From positions 3,968,001-4,032,000 of the forward strand of contig NZ_CP017297.1 in NCBI RefSeq assembly GCF_001969445.1: 64,000 nucleotides of DNA, written 5' to 3'. The position numbers were made by a program, and so were the translations under genes. Every line of letters starts with the position of its first letter. Position 1 is the first letter of the stretch. Positions 34,170 through 45,161 of the stretch are shown here, piece after piece. The notes beneath the pieces are model-generated. The model did not search any database and had not been told where the DNA came from. It was given only the letters and a program-made list of their open reading frames with translations. The DNA comes from Brachybacterium sp. P6-10-X1 (lineage in GTDB: Bacteria > Actinomycetota > Actinomycetes > Actinomycetales > Dermabacteraceae).

Positions 34170-35636
34170 TCAGAACGTCTCGTAGGTCGACCGGTTCACC
34201 ATGAACCCGTGCCCGGTCATGACGTTCCAGCAGGTCATGCCGTCGAAACGGCTGGTGCACGCCATGTCTCCGTGCTTCGCGCTGCGATCGTACTCAAGGG
34301 TCGTCGCCTCGTCGTCGCGGGAGGACTGCCCGCAGTCGAGCTGGGGTTCCTCCCCGGCCACGGTGATGGTGAACGGGCCGTCGTCGCAGTCCTCGAGGTC
34401 TGCCTCGGAGTAGTCGCGCTCGACCAGGGAGCAGGAGACCGAGTCCTCCTCGAGGGTGCAGGAGATGTTCCCGGTGGGCGACTGCAGCGTCGTCAGTTCC
34501 GTCGCGTCATCGGGAGCGGGGGAGACGGGGTCGGGCTCCGTCGTCGGAGGCTCCTCCGGGGTCGTCTCCTCCTCCGTGGTCTCCGCCGCCGTGGTGGAAC
34601 TGTCGCGCTGGTACGTCTCGTCGTCCCCGCCGAACCAGGCACGGCCGACGAGAGAGGCGACCACTAGCAGGATGATCACGAGGATCAGGCACCCGCCGCA
34701 GGCGAACCAGATGCGCCGGCGGGAGCGTCCGGTGTCGTCGGAGCCGCCGTCGCCGGTGGGCGCAGGTGCGGCCGGAGGATGCCCGGCAGGAGGCTGGGTG
34801 CCGGATGGCTGCGCGCCAGGAGGCTGCGCGCCAGGGGCAGAGGCGGAGTAGCCATAGGCGCCCGCAGCGCCGACGCCACCGGATGCGACCGCCCCGTCGT
34901 CGACCGATCCGGTCGCGGGGGCGTCCGCGCCCGGGCCGCCGGGGCCCCCGTCGGCAGCAGCAGGACCGGCACCACCCGCAGCGGCGGCGCCACCTGCAGC
35001 GGCGGCTCCTGCAGCGGCGGCTCCTCCCGCTGCGGCTCCGCTCGCCGCCGGGCCGAGCGGCACCACCGAGGCGTCCTGGGAGACGCGGACGCCGGTGGTC
35101 CCGCCGGGTGCCGACGCACCGGACCCGCCCGCGGAAGACGGCGGAGCGGATGCCGGAGACGTGCCCCAGAGCGCCTCGTCCGGGAAATCGCCCCAGACCG
35201 AGGCCTCCTCGGGCTCCGCCGGTGCGCTCGGCGGTGCGGACTCCATGGACGGTGCCGACGGCGGCACGACGGCCGGTGCGTCAGCGGTGTCGTCGGAGCG
35301 GTCCGGGGTGCCCGACTCCCCGGGAACGCTCTCGACGGAGGTGTCCTCGGCGTCGCCCGGCAGATCGATCGGGTCCATCGCAGCGGTGGCGGGCCCGCCG
35401 TCCACGTCCCCACCGGAGGCGTCCTCCTCGGGCTCCTCAGCGGCGGTGTGCTCGTCGTAGGCCGACTTGGCCCAGGGGTTCGTGGCGAGGATCCACTGCC
35501 GCGCCACGTCGGGGCACGACGGGTTCAGCACGATCAGCCTCTGGAGCTGGGGATGCTTCTCCGTGAGTTCGAGCAGGCGCTCCGGCGTCGTGCTCGGATC
35601 GCGTGCTTCCTCTGCCGCTGATCGTGGCTCGGCCAC
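34170..35636 (-). CDS. Membrane-anchored protein with variant leucine-rich repeat N-terminus
   Basis: 488 residues from a GTG with GAGGGAG five bases upstream. Residues ~1-70 contain the helical variant leucine-rich motif (ARDPSTTPERLLELTEKHPQ, LQRLIVLNPSCPDVARQWIL). A long Ala/Pro/Gly/Ser-rich acidic linker follows, with a strong Ala/Gly tract near 205-240. One transmembrane helix (CGGCLILVIILLVVASLVG) precedes a Thr/Glu-rich stalk and a ~100-residue outer domain with several Cys (ISCTLEEDSVSCSL, LEDCDDG, DCGQ, MACTSRFDGMTCW), probably disulfide-bonded. The role is unknown; related proteins are common in actinobacteria. Confidence 0.8.
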   Translation of the reverse strand: MAEPRSAAEEARDPSTTPERLLELTEKHPQLQRLIVLNPSCPDVARQWILATNPWAKSAYDEHTAAEEPEEDASGGDVDGGPATAAMDPIDLPGDAEDTSVESVPGESGTPDRSDDTADAPAVVPPSAPSMESAPPSAPAEPEEASVWGDFPDEALWGTSPASAPPSSAGGSGASAPGGTTGVRVSQDASVVPLGPAASGAAAGGAAAAGAAAAGGAAAAGGAGPAAADGGPGGPGADAPATGSVDDGAVASGGVGAAGAYGYSASAPGAQPPGAQPSGTQPPAGHPPAAPAPTGDGGSDDTGRSRRRIWFACGGCLILVIILLVVASLVGRAWFGGDDETYQRDSSTTAAETTEEETTPEEPPTTEPDPVSPAPDDATELTTLQSPTGNISCTLEEDSVSCSLVERDYSEADLEDCDDGPFTITVAGEEPQLDCGQSSRDDEATTLEYDRSAKHGDMACTSRFDGMTCWNVMTGHGFMVNRSTYETF

Positions 35637-36088
35637 AGGCTTCTCCCTCGGTGTCGACACGGGCTCTCGGGCGCGCCCAGGACCTCGCCGCAGCCGTACG
35701 AGGCGTGCCGCGGACCCCGAGAGTCTGACACCACGGCTCGCGACGGTCCACTCCCGGGGCCGGCCGGGAGGGGCCTCGGTGGGGGTGGGCGCGGTCGCAG
35801 CGACGATCACACCCGCCCGCGTGACCAGCGCGGCAATCGTGTTCCGGGACCGGGCGGCAGAGCCGGGACGTGACGTCGGCTACCCCGTCATCGGCCCGCC
35901 GTCCGGGGGCAGCGAGCGCACCTCCCGCCAGGAGTAGCCGTGCGGTCCGGGCACGACGGTCGATGATCGTCGATGATCGGGCGGCACGGCGCCGGACGTG
36001 GCGCCACCCGGGTACGCGCCTACCATGGACATCAGCTCGGCGGACGACGACGCCTGTCGTCCGCAGCGCCGAGGGGCCAGGAGGGGAC
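35637..36088. other. Divergent intergenic region without a gene
   Basis: 452 bases between two divergently transcribed membrane-protein genes. Open frames here have no recognisable content or ribosome binding site. A perfect ten-base duplication CGATGATCG(T/G) sits at 35961-35980, and TACCAT at about 36021 could be a -10 box for the rightward gene. The rest shows nothing notable. Confidence 0.35.
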
Positions 36089-36862
36089 ATGGGTCAGCCG
36101 GATCGAGGACAGCCGGATCACGGGCAGCAGGATCACGGGCAGCAGGGACGGGGGCAGGACTCGCAGGGGCAGTTCGCCCAGGGACCGTTCGCGCCAGGGC
36201 CCGGTGCGTCGGGCGCGGGCGGCGGGCCGGGCCCGGCCGGTGCACAGATGGCTCCTCCGGCTCCGCGGCGCTCGCGCCCCGGGATCTGGATCGCGCTGGG
36301 CTGCGCGGTGCTGCTGATCCTGCTGCTGCTGATCGCCGTGACCGTCGGCGTCGTCCACCTGCTGACCCGAGACGGCGGGGAGGACGGGGCGACGGCGCCC
36401 GAGACGGTGCAGGTCTCGCAGGAGTACTTCTCCCTGCGATACCCGGCGGAGTGGTTCGAGGGGGAGATCAGCGAGGACAGCGCGAGCTCCGGCATGGTCC
36501 TCGACCTCCGCGACGAGCAGGTCGAGGGCGAGGAGGTCGCGACCAACTCCCTGGTCGTGTACGTGTTCGACGCGACGCTGCACGCGAAGTCCGAGTGTGA
36601 GAGGCAGGCGATCTGGATCGGGTACCTCTGGGACGAGGTCGGTGATCCGACGACGATCGACCCCATCACCCTGGACGGGAAGGAGCTGCCCTCGCACCGC
36701 GCCCTGGGCACCCACGACGACCGGGAGGCGGTCTCCGAGATGTACTGCGCCGACGTGGGCGATCAGGTGCTGCAGATCCTGGTGGAGACCCATGGCGCCG
36801 CGGAGGTGTCCCCGGAGATCCGGGCGATCCTGGACAGCTGGCGGTGGTCCGACGCCGCGTGA
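36089..36862 (+). CDS. Gln/Gly/Pro-rich single-pass membrane protein
   Basis: 257 residues. The N-terminus is built of short repeats (GQPDRGQPDHGQQDHGQQ) encoded by a repetitive DNA stretch, then a Gly/Pro region, an Arg cluster and one transmembrane helix (~68-93, IALGCAVLLILLLLIAVTVG). The ~155-residue outer domain begins TVQVSQEYFSLRYPAEWFEG and holds two Cys (SECERQ, MYCADV) likely to pair. This PsbP/lipoprotein-like layout is seen in several actinobacterial surface proteins of unknown role. AGGAGGGG lies upstream of the ATG. Confidence 0.8.
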   Translation: MGQPDRGQPDHGQQDHGQQGRGQDSQGQFAQGPFAPGPGASGAGGGPGPAGAQMAPPAPRRSRPGIWIALGCAVLLILLLLIAVTVGVVHLLTRDGGEDGATAPETVQVSQEYFSLRYPAEWFEGEISEDSASSGMVLDLRDEQVEGEEVATNSLVVYVFDATLHAKSECERQAIWIGYLWDEVGDPTTIDPITLDGKELPSHRALGTHDDREAVSEMYCADVGDQVLQILVETHGAAEVSPEIRAILDSWRWSDAA

Positions 36863-36937
36863 GGCGGAGTGCCTCGCCGACGGCCGCCGGCCCTGGCGCG
36901 CCTCGCCGCGGACCCGTCGGCCGCGGAGCGCGCCGGG

Positions 36938-37615
36938 TCAGTCGGGGATCCGCCAGTCGATGCCGACGGCGCCCTGCTGCTCCAGCAGCGCGTTGGCGCC
37001 GGAGAACGGACGGGAGCCGAAGAAGCCGCGGGAGGCGGACAGCGGGCTCGGATGCGGGCTCGCCAGGTGCGGGACCTGCCCGAGCATCGGGATCAAGGAC
37101 TGTGCATCGCGCCCCCACAGGATCGCCACCAGCGGGCCGCCCCGCTCGACCAGGGCGCGGATCGCGAGCTCGGTGATCTCCTCCCACCCCCGTCGGCGGT
37201 GGGAGGCCGGGGCGCCGGGCGCGACGGTCAGCACCCGGTTCAGCAGCAGCACCCCTTGGTCCTGCCAGGCGGTGAGATCGCCATGGGTGGCACGGGGGAT
37301 CCCCAGGTCGGTCTCGAGCTCGGTGTAGATGTTCGTCAGCGACCGTGGCAGCGGGCGCACGTCACGGTCCACAGCGAAGGAGAGCCCGATCGGGTGGCCG
37401 GGGGTGGGGTACGGGTCCTGGCCGACGATGAGCACGCGCACGTCCTCCAGGGGGCGGGTGAACGCCGCCAGCACCCGATCCCCGTCGGGGAGGTACCCGC
37501 GGCCGGACCCGGCCTCGGTGCGGAGGAACTCTCCCAGCGTGTGGATCCGCTCCTCCGCGGGAGCGAGGGCCCGGGCCCAGTCGGCACTGATGATCTCGGT
37601 CAGGGGCTTCGGCAT
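36938..37615 (-). CDS. ung: Uracil-DNA glycosylase, family 1
   Basis: 225 residues, the normal length. It removes uracil from DNA as the first step of base excision repair. The water-activating motif is [19 protein letters not shown] with catalytic Asp67; [10 protein letters not shown] and the leucine-loop motif [18 protein letters not shown] with catalytic His are present. The ATG at 37615 ([13 protein letters not shown]) has GGAAG upstream. An in-frame extension to 37861 overlaps the divergent gene and is rejected. Confidence 0.95.
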   Translation of the reverse strand: MPKPLTEIISADWARALAPAEERIHTLGEFLRTEAGSGRGYLPDGDRVLAAFTRPLEDVRVLIVGQDPYPTPGHPIGLSFAVDRDVRPLPRSLTNIYTELETDLGIPRATHGDLTAWQDQGVLLLNRVLTVAPGAPASHRRRGWEEITELAIRALVERGGPLVAILWGRDAQSLIPMLGQVPHLASPHPSPLSASRGFFGSRPFSGANALLEQQGAVGIDWRIPD

Positions 37616-37680
37616 GTGAGCAGTCTTCCATCGTCGGCCGGGCGGCGGCGAGCCGTCCCGGGTGGACGCGACGGACCACG

Positions 37681-37686
37681 TAACCT
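37681..37686 (+). promoter_or_regulatory. Putative -10 box of the DUF3263 gene (leaderless)
   Basis: TAACCT followed by six bases (GCCGGC) and the ATG at 37693. No ribosome binding site. Confidence 0.5.
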
Positions 37687-37692
37687 GCCGGC

Positions 37693-38127
37693 ATGCCCCT
37701 CCGATCCGCCGGCCGCACCCCGGACTCCCCGCCTCCTGGGGCGCCGGACGGATCGACGCCGCACGAGGACGGGCGATCGACCGATACCCCCGCCGGGCCG
37801 GTGCAGAACGACGACGGGGCCGGATCCGTCGACACTCCGGCGACGATGTCCGATACGTCACTGCCGGGGCCGCAGGGCGCGCTCTCGGAGCGGGACCGGC
37901 AGATCCTCGCGCTCGAGTCCCGCACCTTCCGCTACGTCGGCGCCAAGGAGCGTGCGATCCGCGAGGAGATCGGGATCTCCAAGGTGGCCTATTACGTGCG
38001 TCTGAACGCTCTGCTCGACGAGCCGGCGGCGCTGCGCGCGGCGCCCTCGGTGGTCCACCGCCTGCGCGGCCGACGCACCTCCGAGCACGGCCCCGCCTCC
38101 GCAGACGGGTCGGGTCAGGTCGCCTGA
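37693..38127 (+). CDS. DUF3263 domain protein
   Basis: 144 residues. A disordered Pro/Ser/Asp N-terminus of ~60 residues precedes the DUF3263 domain: [40 protein letters not shown] and [20 protein letters not shown]. This is a small helix-turn-helix-like domain specific to actinobacteria, possibly DNA-binding; its function is not established. It lies next to a LytR_C protein, a pairing I recall from many actinobacteria. Confidence 0.9.
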   Translation: MPLRSAGRTPDSPPPGAPDGSTPHEDGRSTDTPAGPVQNDDGAGSVDTPATMSDTSLPGPQGALSERDRQILALESRTFRYVGAKERAIREEIGISKVAYYVRLNALLDEPAALRAAPSVVHRLRGRRTSEHGPASADGSGQVA

Positions 38128-38199
38128 CAGGCCCGACCGTCCCACCCGACAGACCCGATCCCGGGGCGTGTGCTCCGACGCCGCACCGGGTGGAGCAGG

Positions 38200-38205
38200 T
38201 TTAAT
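38200..38205 (+). promoter_or_regulatory. Putative -10 box of the LytR_C gene (leaderless, GTG start)
   Basis: TTTAAT followed by six bases (GGGGCC) and the GTG at 38212. Confidence 0.5.
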
Positions 38206-38211
38206 GGGGCC

Positions 38212-38823
38212 GTGGCTGATTCCCAGTATCCCTACCCGCCGGACCGTTTCGACGACGAGGCCGACGCCGTGTCCTTCCACGGCGCCCACCGTGCCGAGGA
38301 GCCGTTCTGGCGTCAGAACCTGCTCTACATCGTCATCATCGGCGCCGCGCTGGTGATGCTGATCGTGCTCCTCTTCGTCATCGGGGGCATGGGCGGCGGC
38401 GGCGACGAGCGTGCCGAGGACCCGACCACCCCGGCGGCGTCGGAGACCAGCTCCGCGCCCGCGGAGGAGACCACCGAGGAGGAGCCGCCTCCGGAGGCCG
38501 ACAAGTCGGTTCCGGTCCTGGTGGTCAACGCCGGCGGCATGAATGGCCTGGCGGGGACCTGGCGGGACACCCTCGAGGGGGACGGCTGGGAGGACGTCAG
38601 CGTCAGCACGGCTGACAACCAGCAGCAGGAGCCCGTCGTGTTCTACCGGGACGACGAGGACCAGGAGACCGCGCAGGCTCTCGCCGCCGAGGTGGGCGCC
38701 GGGGAGGCGCGCCAGAGCGACGAGTACGACGCCCGCATCACCTTCGTGGCCGTCGAGATGCCCGACGAGGGCGGCGGCGACGAGGGCGACGGCGGCCAGG
38801 GGGACGACGGCGGCGAGGGCTGA
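38212..38823 (+). CDS. LytR C-terminal domain membrane protein
   Basis: 203 residues starting at GTG (MADSQYPYPPDRFDDEADAV). One transmembrane helix (~41-62) follows an acidic N-terminus. A Thr/Glu/Pro-rich stalk leads to a LytR_C domain (KSVPVLVVNAGGMNGLAGTW ... ARITFVAVEMPDE), ending in a Gly/Asp tail. LytR_C domains accompany cell-wall polymer transfer enzymes, but here no catalytic LCP domain is attached. The GTG is chosen over the further upstream ATG because TTTAAT lies six bases before it. Confidence 0.88.
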   Translation: MADSQYPYPPDRFDDEADAVSFHGAHRAEEPFWRQNLLYIVIIGAALVMLIVLLFVIGGMGGGGDERAEDPTTPAASETSSAPAEETTEEEPPPEADKSVPVLVVNAGGMNGLAGTWRDTLEGDGWEDVSVSTADNQQQEPVVFYRDDEDQETAQALAAEVGAGEARQSDEYDARITFVAVEMPDEGGGDEGDGGQGDDGGEG

Positions 38824-40829
<2,006 letters not shown>

Positions 40830-40863
40830 TCGTCTGATCACCAGCCGCTCCTCCCGGAGCGCC

Positions 40864-40897
40864 CGGGCCCCGATCCTCCCCGGAGGGTCGGGGCCCG
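40864..40897 (+). terminator. Transcription terminator after groEL
   Basis: A ten-base stem CGGGCCCCGA/TCGGGGCCCG with an inner CCTC/GAGG pairing, starting 35 bases after the groEL stop. There is no clear T-run, as is common for actinobacterial terminators. Confidence 0.75.
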
Positions 40898-41015
40898 TCG
40901 TCGTCCGGAACAGGGGCTCGGCGGCCCAGAGGGTCCTGATCGACGACACCGGCCCGCGGACGGTCGGGATCCGGCTCGGTGGACGGAGGCCCTGAACGGA
41001 CCGACCCTTCGGGGA

Positions 41016-41849
41016 TCAGACGAGGAAGATCGGGATCGCACCGGGATTGTGGGCGTGCACGATGGCGAGGAAGACGACGACGTCGAAGAGCAGATGCACG
41101 ATCAGCACGTACAGCAGCGAACCGGTCCTGGTGAAGAGCCAGCCCTGGAGCAGCGCGAACGGAGCGGTGAGCAGCGGGCCCCATTCCTGGTAGCCGAGCT
41201 CCCAGAGGAACGAGACGAAGATGATCGCCTGCAGCACGTTCGCCGTCCACAGGCCGACGTGTCGGCGCAGCAGGGCGAAGCAGGTGCAGATGAAGAACAA
41301 CTCGTCCCACGTGCCCACGAAGCTCACCCCCACGAAGAACCGCGCCAGCTCGCTGCCCCCGGTGATGTGCGGCCAGTTCTCGTACGCGCCGGAGGTGATG
41401 AAGTAGAACGGCAGGATCAGCCATCCCAGCACCGGGACGGCGACGATGTACCCCTTCTCCAGGCGGGTCCAGGGCTGTCCGGTGAGCCAGGGGAACCGGA
41501 TCGCCCGGCGGCGGTGGACGACGCGGTCCACCAGGAGCGGCACCGCCACGGCGAGCAGCAGCACCGTGCCGATCGTGACGAATCGGTCCCAGTCCACGTC
41601 CGCCCTCACGGAGGTCGTCGAGAGGATCGCGATGCCGATGCCGATCAGGGCCAGGTCTTTCGCCAGCTCGCGCGAGATGAGAAAGGCGCCGATCAGGCTG
41701 ACCACGAGCAGCGCGTGTCCCCATCCGGAGAGCTGCAGCCCGAACAGCCCGACCGCGGACAGCGACACTCCTGCAGCCGGAAGCATCCCGATCCCCGGGG
41801 TGTCGGGGGGCTCATGCACGGGGACGTCAGCGAGGGGCCGGGGTGCCAT
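41016..41849 (-). CDS. CPBP-like intramembrane protease family protein, atypical active site
   Basis: 277 residues with about eight hydrophobic helices. The second half resembles the CPBP/Abi family (VGVSFVGTWDELFFICTCFA, FVSFLWELGYQEWGPLL, LIVHLLFDVVVFLA). The family's EExxxR motif here reads DELFFI, with Asp for the first Glu and no Arg, while the HxxxD-like HLLFD is kept. It may therefore not be a working protease. The start is taken at MAPRPLADV; MLVPMAPRP four codons earlier is possible. No clear operon. Confidence 0.65.
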   Translation of the reverse strand: MAPRPLADVPVHEPPDTPGIGMLPAAGVSLSAVGLFGLQLSGWGHALLVVSLIGAFLISRELAKDLALIGIGIAILSTTSVRADVDWDRFVTIGTVLLLAVAVPLLVDRVVHRRRAIRFPWLTGQPWTRLEKGYIVAVPVLGWLILPFYFITSGAYENWPHITGGSELARFFVGVSFVGTWDELFFICTCFALLRRHVGLWTANVLQAIIFVSFLWELGYQEWGPLLTAPFALLQGWLFTRTGSLLYVLIVHLLFDVVVFLAIVHAHNPGAIPIFLV

Positions 41850-42013
41850 GGGGACCAGCATGCCAGCTGACGGGGCGCAGCCTTCCCGTTCGGCGGCGGC
41901 CCGGCGACTGCCCGCCGCCGCCCCGGATCGTCGCCGACCAGGGGCAACCCTTGGCAAGCCGAGGCGTCGGGACGGGGCCCCGACTACGCTCCCCGGGAAC
42001 ATCCGAGCAGTGT

Positions 42014-42036
42014 GCCGACCGCGGAGTGCGGTCGGC
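42014..42036 (+). other. Leader hairpin of the TRAP operon
   Basis: GCCGACCGC, five-base loop, GCGGTCGGC: a perfect nine-base stem 26 bases before the dctP start. It could be a transcript-stabilising element, an attenuator or an operator. Confidence 0.6.
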
Positions 42037-42062
42037 CGCTCTGTGTTACGAGGAGGTAACTC

Positions 42063-43136
42063 GTGGCTTCATCCCCACTGCGCGGCCCGCGCAGCGGACG
42101 CCGAGCGAGCCGGCGCGACCTGCTGGTGGGTCTGCCGGCCCTGGGGCTCGGCGCCCTCGCCCTCGGCGGCTGCGCGCAGGCCGGGGCGACGACGGACGTG
42201 GAGAACGTCCTGTCGATCTCGCTGAACCAGACCGAGTCCCACCCCAGCTTCACGGCGCTGTCCTTCTTCGGCGAGCAGCTGGCCGAGGCGACCGAGGGAC
42301 GGTGGGGCGCCCGCGTGTACGCCAACGAATCCCTCGGTGCCCAGCAGGAGGTCGTCCAGCTGGTCTCGGACGGTGCCGTGGACATGGCCGTCATCTCCAG
42401 CACCCAGGTCGAGAACCTGTCGATGGACTTCCGTCCGCTGAACCTGCCCGGCGCCTTCGAGAGCATCGATCACCAACAGGCCGTGCTGGGCGATGAGTCG
42501 ATCGTCGGCGATCTGTTCTCCTCCCTCGAGCCGAGCCACCGCCTGCGTGTCCTGGGCGGATTCACCCAGGGCTCGCGTCACGTCTACACCGATCGGGGAC
42601 CGGTCGAGGGCCCGGAGGACCTCGCGGGACTGAAGATCCGGGTCCAGGAGTCGGACGTGTTCATGGCGCTCATGCGGGCGCTGGGCGGCTCGCCCACGCC
42701 GATGGCCTACGGCGAGGTGTACACCGCACTCCAGTCAGGCGTGCTCAACGGTGCGGAGAACAACGAGGTCAGCTACGTGACCCAGCGCCACTACGAGGTC
42801 GCTCCGTACTTCACGCTCACCAATCACCTGGTGGGGCTCGACTACGTGATGGCCAACGTCGACCGCGTCGAGGAGATGGACGAGGCCGATCAGCAGGCCT
42901 ACGCCGAGACCTTCGCCGCCGCCCAGGAGGAGTTCGTGCGGCTCTGGATCGAGGAGACCGACGCCAGCACCCAGCAGATGCTGGACGCGGGCGTCGAGAT
43001 CAATGACCCGGGCCCCGACGCCTTCGGTCCGGCCATCGAGGAGGTCGGCCGCACATTCCTGGAGACCGCCGAGGACGAGGAGATGTACCAGGCGGTCCAG
43101 GCGGTCGCCGAGAGCATGGGGGAGGACGGCGCATGA
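42063..43136 (+). CDS. dctP: TRAP transporter substrate-binding protein DctP
   Basis: 357 residues from a GTG with GAGGAGGT upstream. The N-terminus has a twin-arginine motif (ASRRDLLVG) and a lipobox (LGGC), so this is a Tat-exported lipoprotein. The mature protein has the TRAP DctP fold features: NQTESHPSFTALSFF, LKIRVQESDVFMALMRALGG (the Arg that pins the substrate carboxylate) and GVLNGAENNEVSYV. Substrate is probably an organic acid; C4-dicarboxylate is only one possibility. First gene of a three-gene operon. Confidence 0.93.
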   Translation: MASSPLRGPRSGRRASRRDLLVGLPALGLGALALGGCAQAGATTDVENVLSISLNQTESHPSFTALSFFGEQLAEATEGRWGARVYANESLGAQQEVVQLVSDGAVDMAVISSTQVENLSMDFRPLNLPGAFESIDHQQAVLGDESIVGDLFSSLEPSHRLRVLGGFTQGSRHVYTDRGPVEGPEDLAGLKIRVQESDVFMALMRALGGSPTPMAYGEVYTALQSGVLNGAENNEVSYVTQRHYEVAPYFTLTNHLVGLDYVMANVDRVEEMDEADQQAYAETFAAAQEEFVRLWIEETDASTQQMLDAGVEINDPGPDAFGPAIEEVGRTFLETAEDEEMYQAVQAVAESMGEDGA

Positions 43137-43771
43137 GCGCGCTGCGATCACGCGGTGTCGAGGTGCTGAGATGGATCAGCATCGGGTTGTTCGCGGTGCT
43201 GGTGGCCGTGGTCGTCTGGCAGGTGTTCGCCCGCCAGGTGCTGTCCGCGCCGAGCGCCTGGTCCACCACCGTGTCCCAGTACCTGCTGATCTGGTTGGTG
43301 CTGTTCTCCGTCGCGATGGTGTTCGGGGAGCGCGGGCACGTGGCCGTCGACTTCTTCGCCCGGATGCTGCCCCGCGCCGGGCAGCGCATCACCAACGTGC
43401 TCGTCGCGCTGTCCGTCTTCGCCTTCGCCGCACTCGGCCTGGTGTGGGGCGGGCTGCGCGGCATGTCCATCTCCTGGCACCAGGCCATTCCCGGGCTTCC
43501 GGTGACCGTCGGTCAGATGTACCTGGCCCTGCCGATCGCCGGCGTCATCATCGCCGTCTTCGCCCTCGATGATCTGGTGCACGCGGCGCGCGGCGGGGAC
43601 ATGCTCGCCGGTGACGACGCGCAGCAGGCCGCCACGATCTCTGCGGCCGAGGCCGGGGAGGCCGACGACGCGGCGACCGGCGGATCCACCACCGGTGGCA
43701 CGGCGGCCGACGACCTCTCGGCCGACGACTCCTCGACCGAGGACCCTTCGACCGACGGAAAGGGGGCCTGA
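43133..43771 (+). CDS. dctQ: TRAP transporter small permease DctQ
   Basis: 212 residues. Four membrane helices in the first ~150 residues with the DctQ pattern (WQVFARQVLSAPSAWSTTVS, VSQYLLIWLVLFSVAMVFGE, RGHVAVDFFARMLP). An unusual ~60-residue tail rich in Ala, Asp, Ser and Thr follows. The ATG overlaps the dctP stop (ATGA). It links the binding protein and the large permease. Confidence 0.92.
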   Translation: MSALRSRGVEVLRWISIGLFAVLVAVVVWQVFARQVLSAPSAWSTTVSQYLLIWLVLFSVAMVFGERGHVAVDFFARMLPRAGQRITNVLVALSVFAFAALGLVWGGLRGMSISWHQAIPGLPVTVGQMYLALPIAGVIIAVFALDDLVHAARGGDMLAGDDAQQAATISAAEAGEADDAATGGSTTGGTAADDLSADDSSTEDPSTDGKGA

Positions 43772-43773
43772 CC

Positions 43774-45093
43774 ATGGATCCCGCCATGATCGCCGGCGTC
43801 ATCCTGATCGCCGGAGTCGTCGTGCTCATCGGCATCGGCGCCCCCATCGGCATCGCCATCGGCCTGCCGTCCATCCTCGCGCTGGTCGCTGTGATCAGCC
43901 CCGACCAGGCCGTGTTCGTCGCCTCGCAGCGCATGTTCACGGGCGCGAGCTCCTTCACCCTGCTCGCGATCCCCTTCTTCGTGCTCGCCGGGTCGTTGAT
44001 GAACACCGGCGGCATCGCCGGGAAGCTGATCGACGCCGCCAAGGTGCTCGTCGGCCGCATGCCCGGCTCGCTCGCCCAGACCAACGTGGTCGCCAACGCC
44101 CTGTTCGGCTCCGTCTCCGGGGCGGCCGTCGCCTCGGCCGCGGCCATGGGCTCCACTCTCGGGCCGCGTGAGCGCAAGGAGGGCTACGACCCATCCATCT
44201 CCGCGGCCGTCAATGCCGCCTCGGCGCCCTCGGGCATGATGATTCCGCCGTCGAACACGCTGATCGTCTACTCGCTGGTGTCCTCCACGTCCGTGGCCAC
44301 GCTGTTCGTGGCGGGCTACGGCCCCGGGCTGGTGTGGGTGCTGGCCTGCATCGCGGTGGTCGCTGTGATCAGCCGCCGTCGGCCGGAGATGCGTGCCCGC
44401 GGCGAGCGGGTGCCGCTGGGCCTGGCGTTGACGACGCTGGCGAAGGCGGTCCCGTCGATCTTCATGATCGTCATCGTCATCGGAGGTCTGCTGGCCGGTC
44501 TCTTCACCGCCACCGAGTCCGCCGTGATTGCCGTCGTGTACTCCCTGGTGCTGGGGCTGATCTACCAGCAGCTCACGCTCAAGAACCTTCCGGACGTGGT
44601 CGCCGGGGCGGCCCGTACCACGGCCGTCGTGATGCTTCTGGTCGCCGTGTCCTCGGCGCTCAGCTGGGTGCTCAGCTACGCCACCATCCCGCAGACCATC
44701 TCGGACGCCCTGCTGGGCCTGGCGGACTCCACGACGATCATCCTGCTGCTGATGATGGTGATCCTGCTGATCGTCGGCGCGTTCATGGACCCGACCCCGG
44801 CGATCCTGATCTTCACGCCGATCTTCCTCCCGATCGCGCTGGAGCTCGGGGTGGATCCGATCCACTTCGGGCTGATGATCACCTTCAACCTGTCGCTGGG
44901 GACGATCACCCCGCCGGTGGGCAACATCCTCTTCGTCGCCGCGAAGGTGGGCGACGTCAGGGTCGAGCCGGTCATCAAGGCGATGATCCCGTTCTTCCTC
45001 GCCCTCGTCGTCGGCCTGCTCTTGGTGGTGTTCATCCCGCAGATCACGATGTTCCTGCCGGATGCGCTGGGGATGGTGACCGAAGCGCCCTGA
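43774..45093 (+). CDS. dctM: TRAP transporter large permease DctM
   Basis: 439 residues, about twelve helices, DctM/TTT superfamily. Family motifs are IGIGAPIGIAIGLPS, FTLLAIPFFVLAGSLMNTGG, AAVNAASAPSGMMIPPSN and FNLSLGTITPPVGNILFVAA. It is the sodium-coupled pore of the transporter. It starts two bases after the dctQ stop and ends before a strong bidirectional terminator. Confidence 0.95.
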   Translation: MDPAMIAGVILIAGVVVLIGIGAPIGIAIGLPSILALVAVISPDQAVFVASQRMFTGASSFTLLAIPFFVLAGSLMNTGGIAGKLIDAAKVLVGRMPGSLAQTNVVANALFGSVSGAAVASAAAMGSTLGPRERKEGYDPSISAAVNAASAPSGMMIPPSNTLIVYSLVSSTSVATLFVAGYGPGLVWVLACIAVVAVISRRRPEMRARGERVPLGLALTTLAKAVPSIFMIVIVIGGLLAGLFTATESAVIAVVYSLVLGLIYQQLTLKNLPDVVAGAARTTAVVMLLVAVSSALSWVLSYATIPQTISDALLGLADSTTIILLLMMVILLIVGAFMDPTPAILIFTPIFLPIALELGVDPIHFGLMITFNLSLGTITPPVGNILFVAAKVGDVRVEPVIKAMIPFFLALVVGLLLVVFIPQITMFLPDALGMVTEAP

Positions 45094-45116
45094 CGCGGGG
45101 GATGTCCGTGCTGGTG

Positions 45117-45158
45117 GCGGCCCCGGACCTCGACCCCAGCGGTCGGGACCGGGGCCGC
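45117..45158. terminator. Bidirectional terminator between the TRAP and ECF operons
   Basis: GCGGCCCCGG and CCGGGGCCGC form a perfect ten-base stem, with a second inner pairing CGACC/GGTCG. It lies between two convergent operons and can serve both strands. Confidence 0.75.
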
Positions 45159-45161
45159 TCG

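Noticed and set aside
35880-36245. Possible small protein ending SWREVRSLPPDGGPMTG on the minus strand
   Set aside because: No ribosome binding site or start fits, it overlaps the rightward gene's start region, and no family was recognised.
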